Source: Bordetella parapertussis (GTDB lineage Bacteria > Cyanobacteriota > Cyanobacteriia > PCC-6307 > Cyanobiaceae). Taken from it: a stretch of DNA of 10,382 bases. Within the stretch, counting starts at the first letter, position 1. Each line of letters opens with the position of its first letter. Location: contig CALPMR020000084.1 in the NCBI GenBank assembly GCA_943324725.2, forward strand, positions 1 through 10,382. The letters run 5' to 3'. Below are positions 7,101 to 10,382 of the stretch, piece after piece. Both the position numbers and the translations under genes were made by a program. Under the pieces are notes generated by a model. That model worked only from the letters and a program-made list of their open reading frames with translations, did no database searches and had not been told where the DNA came from.

Positions 7101-8758
7101 GTTCCATTCCAACTGATGCAGTCGACCCCGATCTCCAGGAGGCTATCCACCCGAATCTTGGTGTTCTCCAGTCGGGCACCACTCAGTGCCGGTTGGCCGC
7201 TAAGAGTGAGGCGGCCAGTGCTGTCTGGGCGACTTTCCAGGATCCAGGTGAAGCCGGTGTTGAGATTGCTATTTCCGCTGAATCCGGGAAAACGCAGGTC
7301 TCCAGATATTGTCGCCTCGCCCAGCAGGCTCAACATCGAACTGCCGTCGGTAGCGTTGCTCAGTTCGCCTAGCAACAACAGGCTTCCACCTCCGGAGAGG
7401 ATCAGATCGCTGGCTGCCTGGCCATCCGCTTGCAGGCTTCCCTTGAGCAATCCGATGACCTGTGCACCGCTTTGAACAACGTCATTCGGATTGAGTGTGC
7501 TGCCCGCGTCGTTGATCAGTTTGCTAACCAGGCTAGGAGGCAGGGCCAGGGTTTGCCCCTGTTGATCGAGCCCGGGTAGGAGCAGCTGCACTTCGAGGAT
7601 CGGAGGGGTGGAGCCGGGTACTGGCATCGGGAAGCCCGAGATGCTGAGCAGCCACCCAGGCACATCGTGCAGCTGGAGGCTGCCTGAGCTGGCATCAAGG
7701 CGTGCCTTGATGGTGATCTTCCCTCCCGATCCCACGGATGTGAGGGTGCCATCTGGGCTAAATTTGCTGATCGAAAAATCGAGATCGGGAGCGTTCAGGA
7801 GTGTGCTGAGTTTGCTCTTCAGACTGTCTAGATTCAGGACTCCGTCGAGTGAGAAGCGCACATCTGTGGTGTCAACGCTGCCATCAGGCTTGGAGCCAAA
7901 GGCGACCGAGATCTTTTCAATCTCAAGAGGCAGGATTGCCGCAAGCCCCAGCTCATTGCGATAACCAACTGGCAAGCCGACATCAATCTGTCCCAGTTCC
8001 AGACCGCCATCGGTCTGAATCGCAAGATTGTTGATGATCAGCGATGGCCTCTGCTCGCTGTTGGGTTGTTGTAAAGATGGCAGCGTGAGTGCACCCGTGG
8101 CGGAATTGATGCGCAGAATTGCATCGTTTGGATTGCTATTATCCGCAATGGCAATCTTTAAGCTGGCTTCTTGGAAATCCGAGGCTGTCGAGAAGCTGAA
8201 AATAGGCGTATTGTTGATTTTCAGGTCGGCTTCAAGCTGCTGTATTTGCAGCTCCACTGCGCCCGTGGATAGGTTGAGAGTGCCCGCCACCCCTGGCTGC
8301 TTAATGCCAGGTGTTGTTTCAACAGGGAGCAGTGATCCACTGAAGCCGCCCTCCAAATCCAGTTTTGCGGTCTCAGCACTTAGCTGCACATGCCCACTCA
8401 ACCCCTCGGGTGCCAAAGCAGGCAGGTTGGTGAGTTTGCTGATGATGAGCTGGAGTTGCACCGCTGAAACGGGGCCGAGTTTGGCCTCGCTTAGCTTGAA
8501 ATCAGCTTGGTCAAGGTAGAAATGATCGATTTGGCCGTCATTATTGTCCAGGTCGAATAGCAAGATCTCTGATGTTGTCGATGTGAAGATGACACCATCA
8601 AGAGCGCCCTCCAGCAGCTCCAGCCTGAGTTGCTTCGCCACCCCAATCAGGCCAGCGACCCCTGTTTTGGGGTCGCGAATGGCTTCTTTGTAGACGATAA
8701 TATCGCCGATGGAGATGCGTATGGCCGCGTTTTCGTAGTTGAAGACGGTTTGGTTCAT
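1172..8758 (-). CDS. Giant DUF4114 domain-containing secreted-type protein (2528 aa)
   Basis: This is an uninterrupted frame from ATG (8756-8758) to TGA (1172-1174). There is no Sec signal peptide at the N-terminus and I find only two cysteines (about residues 547 and 797), as in secreted proteins. In order: residues about 8-1050 are low-charge, beta-rich, Leu/Gly/Asn-rich sequence with an internal duplication (8-220 and 530-730), each copy with a DLDNNDG motif. Residues 1060-1240 are more helical, with Trp-rich SWIADWVW. Residues 1466-1545 (VLGQVFLDE, then NRDGILDYRDG) resemble SdrD/Cna-B-like modules and an acidic calcium-type loop. Residues 1565-1660 are helical. Residues 1875-2000 look like a Calx-beta domain (GGTAIEGVHY, then VPPGASTATVQLDLL). 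Residues 2044-2080 are RTX-like (ADTFVL, then ENFRPQDGDQLLV). Residues 2385-2528 are DUF4114 (GLEDKMGGGDLDYDDLV). I infer type I export and a surface or adhesive role; no enzyme motif is seen. Start choice is supported because the repeat unit begins right at this N-terminus; the ribosome site is weak (AGAG 8 bases upstream). Confidence 0.9.
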   Translation of the reverse strand: MNQTVFNYENAAIRISIGDIIVYKEAIRDPKTGVAGLIGVAKQLRLELLEGALDGVIFTSTTSEILLFDLDNNDGQIDHFYLDQADFKLSEAKLGPVSAVQLQLIISKLTNLPALAPEGLSGHVQLSAETAKLDLEGGFSGSLLPVETTPGIKQPGVAGTLNLSTGAVELQIQQLEADLKINNTPIFSFSTASDFQEASLKIAIADNSNPNDAILRINSATGALTLPSLQQPNSEQRPSLIINNLAIQTDGGLELGQIDVGLPVGYRNELGLAAILPLEIEKISVAFGSKPDGSVDTTDVRFSLDGVLNLDSLKSKLSTLLNAPDLDFSISKFSPDGTLTSVGSGGKITIKARLDASSGSLQLHDVPGWLLSISGFPMPVPGSTPPILEVQLLLPGLDQQGQTLALPPSLVSKLINDAGSTLNPNDVVQSGAQVIGLLKGSLQADGQAASDLILSGGGSLLLLGELSNATDGSSMLSLLGEATISGDLRFPGFSGNSNLNTGFTWILESRPDSTGRLTLSGQPALSGARLENTKIRVDSLLEIGVDCISWNGTPQQDQIGSVTTSGLIATGQGLRLSFLDGPLSGLNLGNQNTQIRLYDLDNNDGLADHVYLDGTALEITNLTTSWLTADSVELSLNRLSNLPALIINNESNTGFTGTINLDIKNGLIGDTIRFGGAEGTYDLGQGSLNLSLNTLTTTLPWLNLSGSGSLKLNLNQNTNPYLTITSNGTIDPGLEEFLPFSGNIELQLNRQGALTKLTGSLLGGAGGGQLGDLTLNGDLNFSYDPLLDTSTLSGNVCIAGVDATGSILYKPNSGDFTANLKVNNQTEIEIADWLRLTPLDLDLLYQYSPDKGGLVTFSGSANIQINDINLDIEADLAARFTSGSNRLALESGTLKLTKPSQGLKIGGFAVDLIADSAGNLPSISLARQNGTLVPQLQGAVRLPELQGLTIELTPETGQINYSSAQGWMIDGLEVDLTPSGPLNLGLFTIGDSARITYNQDAFTVYPDLFINANALGSAFAPLARTIDSTIKPIVDPILQLLNTEINLDILKGLSPLKPSWIADWVWEPLVSSGKTIHDGLLETLEGTPGNPYRDGKLQVVELLDSTSYFIFQLIKNNPSIGRLLADQLGLPADFAEAAISSTPYISLANSVAVLEAIDNLTQAIRAAESQASVSTGDLIAIPDLAFRYQPGVIHEILGSIGNAAKDDSSVVKAILDTQSAWRNQKDLTTEIKNSYTALLNGNVDLKIPLFDDPARFILSALSSETSLDLFKLDVSLAANLGFDYNQKIPISGIPFVFGTQANVRGSLDAALGISTNRNQLKAFASNLELNGLESAVGSLLAPADQQQQGVYLEALPGRPLLSLSPDLRLQAGVDSGLAGLRAFIGVGGKLDIQMANDRLYLGELLQLINADTPITSEQIGRLLGFEANVSATTGIDVNLGGWQNLISKSYPLYTLKVPRVASGPSVLGQVFLDERHYSQQPGNLLEQLNFSLDDGEFITTTDTQGAYRKHYDIDPLQIGNRDGILDYRDGMMLAGERLEDSHINPFQHIDSISGVNIGIPLIGLPGESINLLTTLKYAALVRWRPTSEIAGQPLSPELITAAFAPRLQDVPRGFLQDDFEPYQALASNDPLEARDGLKTLIFSYQHLAAVLTIVALFRQLGLDYANEQAWGFVPDGNSVDSPELAAFTAYGSAILSRFGESSPDNSNALDRFGRKPLAPKFDVTNPEHLRAVLKEVLSTYPTKSLATTATILGLEGVIEADFIDIGRSPEQHRRIEELVETTFDPMLTNLAEGLSAIASTVEERLEITEQLSSLIPIAGPQLIAASIAGPKRLVLTELVPGLVELAQNRNPTEFRQQFASLFYTPTTVDSPDREYPFLIQVSTSATENRAVLQLDPATPLDRAVFTVTLTNLEGQAIEAPDYGLTIRFRLGGTAIEGVHYILPPAHAANLLYVPPGASTATVQLDLLPAFHTASNTLLQVELLSADSGYAVAANAAVVSLLRSEDGSALELDGSRQSFHPQWLAKGISGSHNQLVAPLAFTNPVLRGVNGKADTFVLRPELHVVPHLENFRPQDGDQLLVDPVALQHMRSRPGMRIHSDTIKAQALQELEQRLGPEAMGALTREGLAALLEPLLNERDPLPAVRLDQLNTYGGLLFDLVSQRPIALLSDVDDNGDNGGRDLAWSALSADPVHGSISLLPQFSASSTMAGLLTLVDPADQEGLGKPNTLVLRASLSQRAASTKQVIYVVLEADELDQATTILSNLDALRSRAKTLFASLEIADVTLPPEITFDHEIELKIGQSISFFEINSSELDTLTSTSDPRMRVLDPAQSSASSITPGQSMAISSSSGLAFNVELQDRPPSLDALIGQAQTMAPVLDFTKLGNTPVQATLALGREAAYDSVTGFYLTVDTRGTIRLADDSLLTPNRDNYNDYAQAVLNPVNDLITMSDLKVNNRSTSLQNFTLSESGYLAPFAQVQGITFFADGAANPDGISHFRSLGTNTFGLEDKMGGGDLDYDDLVLSFSFSL
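1175..1606 (-). other. DUF4114 C-terminal module of the giant protein
   Basis: This covers residues 2385-2528. It opens with GREAAYDSVTGFYL, continues through LAPFAQV and ANPDGISHFRSLGTNTFG, and ends LEDKMGGGDLDYDDLVLSF. The pattern 'DG..H...LG.N.FG.ED..GGGD.DY.DLV' is the hallmark of DUF4114, a C-terminal domain common in large cyanobacterial and marine bacterial surface proteins. Its acidic DLDYDD tail suggests metal binding, which is unproven. It aligns over its whole length with the C-terminus of the neighbouring gene. Confidence 0.85.
2519..2629 (-). other. Degenerate RTX-type (haemolysin calcium-binding) segment
   Basis: Residues 2044-2080 read VLRGVNGKADTFVLRP, then a gap, then LENFRPQDGDQLLVDP. 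This fits the terminal piece of an RTX module: a G.G.aDtFvl turn followed by an 'I.nF....GD.l.l' strand. Only one such turn is seen, so calcium binding may be weak or lost. RTX segments usually mark proteins exported by type I secretion. Confidence 0.6.
2753..3136 (-). other. Calx-beta-like domain
   Basis: Residues 1875-2002 have the order expected of a Calx-beta fold: strands with FTVTLTN, then GGTAIEGVHY (the 'GTA..G.DY' element), then VPPGASTATVQLDLL (the 'ipaG...atv.v.v..D' element), then LLQVELLSADSG. The usual acidic 'D...E..E' calcium cluster is poorly kept (PAFHTASNT), so it may be structural only. Calx-beta domains recur in secreted and adhesive bacterial proteins. Confidence 0.6.
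6569..7171 (-). repeat. Internal protein repeat, copy 2 (residues about 530-730)
   Basis: Matching landmarks with copy 1, in order: LENTKIRV (530-537), SGLIATGQGLRLSFLDGPLSG (565-585), IRLYDLDNNDGLADHVYLD (595-613), LSLNRLSNLPAL (634-645), EGTYDLGQGSLNLSL (678-692) and NTNPYLTITSNG (717-728). DNA similarity is low, so this is an old duplication. Confidence 0.75.
8099..8737 (-). repeat. Internal protein repeat, copy 1 (residues about 8-220)
   Basis: The matching landmarks are YENAAIRI (8-15), AGLIGVAKQLRLELLEGALDG (35-55), ILLFDLDNNDGQIDHFYLD (65-83), LQLIISKLTNLPAL (102-115), AGTLNLSTGAVELQI (158-172) and NPNDAILRINSATG (209-222). Copy spacing is about 520-530 residues. The unit begins within eight residues of the start codon. 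The DLDNNDG..DH.YLD core resembles, but does not exactly match, DxDxDG calcium loops, having one extra residue. Confidence 0.75.
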
Positions 8759-8800
8759 CCGAATCTCTGCTGTGCTTTGGTTTTGGGCTTTGATTTCTGC
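8759..8800 (-). promoter_or_regulatory. 42-base gap between the two DUF4114 genes, weak ribosome binding site, no visible promoter or terminator
   Basis: The gap is A-rich and unstructured on the coding strand. The only Shine-Dalgarno-like word is AGAG, 8 bases before the ATG. There is no hairpin with a T-run, so co-transcription is likely. The gap is exactly 14 sense codons in the same frame as both genes and would read as a hydrophilic linker (AEIKAQNQSTAEIR) if the TAA at 8801-8803 were bypassed. Confidence 0.6.
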
Positions 8801-10382
8801 TTACAGCATGTTCACGGAACGAATCACTGCAACCATGTCGTCGTAGTCGAAATCTCCTCCGCGTCCCTGGTCTTCAAAGCCGATCACATTGTTGCCAAGC
8901 ATGGTGATATGGGAGATGCGGTCGCTGTTGCCCGAGGATCCGGCGATCAATGTATGGCGCTCGTTGCCTGCATTCACCTCCATGAAGGGGAGGAGCACCA
9001 TGCCATCGAGATTGAGGCTGGCGTGCAGGTCAAACGATTGGGTAATGGTGGTTGTGCCACCATTGCCAACTGTGCCCATCCAGACGCCGTTGGCGGCGGC
9101 GTTGCTCAGGTAATCAGCAGATGGATTGCCTTGGTCATCGAATGGAGTTCCGGTGATGAAGGCGCCTGTGCGTCGATCCACCACTGCGCCGGTGAGGGCA
9201 TCGGCCAGATAGAAGCCGATGGTGCTATCGAAGGCGGCTTCTCTGAACAGCTCGATGCTCACCGACACCTTCCGGGTGGGATCGGTGCTACTTGGGGCGA
9301 GGCTTGGCAGGGCCAGGCCAAGCATCGTCTCGCCGCTCACTTCCACGAATGTGGTGAGCGGAGTTGCGGCGGGCGTTGCCACCACGGCAGCATCAACGCT
9401 GATGCTGCCGCTGGAAAGACGGAATGCGGAGGGGTTTTCGTTTCCGATTTCGAGTGGAATAAGCTCTGCTGACTCCATTGGCTTGCGCAGGAAGAAGGCC
9501 AGCCTGCCGCTGTTGAACAAATCCCCAGCCACTGCGTTGCTGAGGTTGCCGTCGATGCCTGCCGGAAGCCCGGCGTTTCGGCCCATCTGCCCAGCCACAA
9601 GGCGGGGGCTGTGCAGGGGCTGATCATTGGCATCAAGGGTTTGCACCAATAGTTCAACCGCGGCATTGCCGATGCCGTTGAAGTGGAACTGAAGTGCGGA
9701 GCCTGCTGCGAGGTTGAGCGAGCCGATCGACACCTGGGGATCCACGGCGAAGCTGAAGCTGGTGAGCGGAGTGCGGCTCATCCCGTCGCTACCTGCAACG
9801 GCAAACGCATACGTGCCGGATTGCACGTCAGCGCCAGGTGCAACCAGGAGCATCCCATCGCGAAGCTGCAGCCACGAAGGATTTTTATCCAGCCCCACCA
9901 GAGTGAGTTCGCCAGCATCGAGATCCGCGAACAGATCGCGGGCACTGATGCTGAAGCCATCACGCAGCATCGTTCTGGTAATGGCAAGATTGCGCTTGGC
10001 TTGCCGCAGCTGGGGTGCTGCGTTGATTACCACGTTGTAATCCTCTTGCAGCTTTTTGCGCCATTCTAAATAGGTGGATGGAGAGATTGGCAGCGGTGTG
10101 GAGCGGCTGGGATCGCTCTCGATCAGAGTGAGGCTGTCGCGTCCAAGTTGGAAGTCGCGGATTTCAATCGCTGGATCGTTGAGGATGGTGGTGCCCCGAG
10201 CATCGAGATCGATAACAAAGATGTTGTTTTTGCCATCGGTGATCGATTCCTGAGTGCCCGCCATCCGCATACCCCCATAAACCAGATCACCTTGGGCGCC
10301 AAGCACGAAGCGATCCGACTGTGCACCGCCGTATAGACGGTTGTTTCCGCCTGTATGGCTGAGGCTGAATATGACGTCTTGC
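8801..10382 (-). CDS. RTX/CADG/DUF4114 surface-type protein, C-terminal part (start beyond right edge)
   Basis: The frame is open from the right edge to TAA (8801-8803), giving 526 residues. A GTG at 10304-10306 lies inside an RTX-like stretch and is not a believable start, so the gene is 5'-incomplete. Counting from the edge, residues 9-88 are RTX-like: GGNNRLYGGAQSDRFVLGAQ, GDLVYGG, KNNIFVIDL, then AIEIRDFQLGRDSLTL, the usual closing 'I.dF..G.D.l.L' strand. Residues 90-140 look helical. Residues 145-213 match a dystroglycan/cadherin-like CADG domain (LFADLDAGELTL, NPSWLQLRDGMLLV, GTYAFAVAGSDG, FSFAV). Residues 214-360 are an unassigned beta-rich region. Residues 370-526 are the DUF4114 module (REAAFDSTIGFYL, then NVIGFEDQGRGGDFDYDDMV). 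I see no cysteine. I infer a secreted, probably calcium-influenced surface protein, co-transcribed with and C-terminally paralogous to the downstream giant gene. Confidence 0.88.
   Translation of the reverse strand, partial: QDVIFSLSHTGGNNRLYGGAQSDRFVLGAQGDLVYGGMRMAGTQESITDGKNNIFVIDLDARGTTILNDPAIEIRDFQLGRDSLTLIESDPSRSTPLPISPSTYLEWRKKLQEDYNVVINAAPQLRQAKRNLAITRTMLRDGFSISARDLFADLDAGELTLVGLDKNPSWLQLRDGMLLVAPGADVQSGTYAFAVAGSDGMSRTPLTSFSFAVDPQVSIGSLNLAAGSALQFHFNGIGNAAVELLVQTLDANDQPLHSPRLVAGQMGRNAGLPAGIDGNLSNAVAGDLFNSGRLAFFLRKPMESAELIPLEIGNENPSAFRLSSGSISVDAAVVATPAATPLTTFVEVSGETMLGLALPSLAPSSTDPTRKVSVSIELFREAAFDSTIGFYLADALTGAVVDRRTGAFITGTPFDDQGNPSADYLSNAAANGVWMGTVGNGGTTTITQSFDLHASLNLDGMVLLPFMEVNAGNERHTLIAGSSGNSDRISHITMLGNNVIGFEDQGRGGDFDYDDMVAVIRSVNML
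8804..9274 (-). other. DUF4114 C-terminal module of the upstream protein
   Basis: Residues 370-526 (window numbering) carry REAAFDSTIGFYLAD, LPFMEVNAG, SDRISHITMLGNNVIGFEDQ and GRGGDFDYDDMVAVI. It shares order and spacing with the module at 1175-1606. Differences include a longer loop around GTPFDDQGNPSADYL and a more basic final tail (RSVNML). Confidence 0.85.
9743..9949 (-). other. CADG-type (dystroglycan/cadherin-like) domain
   Basis: Residues 145-213 follow the CADG plan: 'F.D.D.g.Lt', then 'p.WL.l..g.L', then 'G.Y...v..sDg......F...V'. In bacteria such Ig-like domains serve as spacers or binding modules in surface proteins. The domain directly follows the RTX-like stretch and a short helical linker. 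Confidence 0.6.
10118..10381 (-). other. RTX-like segment with closing strand
   Basis: Residues 1-88 (window numbering) contain imperfect glycine turns (GGNNRLYGG, SDRFVLGAQGDLVYGG, DGKNNIFVIDL) and close with IEIRDFQLGRDSLTLIE. The nonapeptide G.G.D pattern is loose, which is typical of the last turns of an RTX block; better-formed repeats may lie beyond the right edge. Confidence 0.65.

Noticed and set aside
8731..8758. Sec signal peptide on the giant protein
   Set aside because: The first 30 residues lack a basic start followed by a hydrophobic core and a cleavage site, and they already align with internal repeat copy 2.
8630..9472. 280-codon plus-strand open frame spanning the junction of the two large genes
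   Set aside because: It is antisense to two frames with clear domain content on the minus strand. Its Cys/His/Gly-rich product matches nothing I know.
10304..10306. GTG as the start codon of the upstream gene
   Set aside because: The frame continues open to the window edge, and the upstream residues (GGNNRLYGG, QSDRF) continue the RTX-like pattern, so the gene begins outside the window.
1..10382. HIP1 (GCGATCGC) enrichment as a cyanobacterial marker
   Set aside because: I found only partial matches such as CGATCGCC and GGCGATCG, not the full octamer. This neither supports nor excludes marine picocyanobacteria, many of which lack HIP1.
1..10382. CRISPR array, tRNA or rRNA
   Set aside because: I saw no regularly spaced direct repeats, no cloverleaf-like segment and no rRNA-like conserved stretch.

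Overview
The window shows the 3' part of a minus-strand cluster encoding very large, secreted-type proteins. Reading right to left, it holds three things. (1) The C-terminal 526 residues of a protein whose start lies beyond the right edge (8801-10382). (2) A complete 2528-residue protein (1172-8758) that starts 42 bases after the first gene stops. (3) About 950 bases with no gene I can recognise, followed at the left edge by a probable N-terminal fragment of a small membrane protein (1-216, minus strand). No convincing gene lies on the plus strand. I see no tRNA, rRNA, CRISPR array or intact mobile element.

Both large proteins end in the same kind of C-terminal module: a sandwich segment with a REAA[FY]DS..GFYL motif, then a tail with G[FL]ED...GGD.DYDD, which is the signature of the DUF4114 family. 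Both also carry degenerate RTX-like (haemolysin-type calcium-binding) segments. The partial protein adds a dystroglycan/cadherin-like (CADG-type) domain. The giant protein adds a long two-copy beta-rich N-terminal region, an SdrD/Cna-B-like 'VFLD' segment and a Calx-beta-like domain. The giant has no Sec signal peptide and almost no cysteine. These traits suggest extracellular or cell-surface proteins exported by a type I secretion route, acting as giant adhesin or surface-layer-like proteins. That role is inferred from domain content; no catalytic site is visible.

The domain mix, especially DUF4114 with RTX and CADG modules, together with moderate-to-high GC and weak ribosome binding sites, fits a picocyanobacterium of the Synechococcus/Cyanobium type. 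The organism call is tentative. The two genes very probably form one transcription unit. They are in the same reading frame, separated by a single TAA and 14 sense codons, so they may be two paralogous genes or one longer gene interrupted by a stop.

The most interesting points are this in-frame stop, the internal duplication in the N-terminal half of the giant protein, the large stretches of that protein that match no family I know, and the hairpin-bearing spacer between 217 and 1171.
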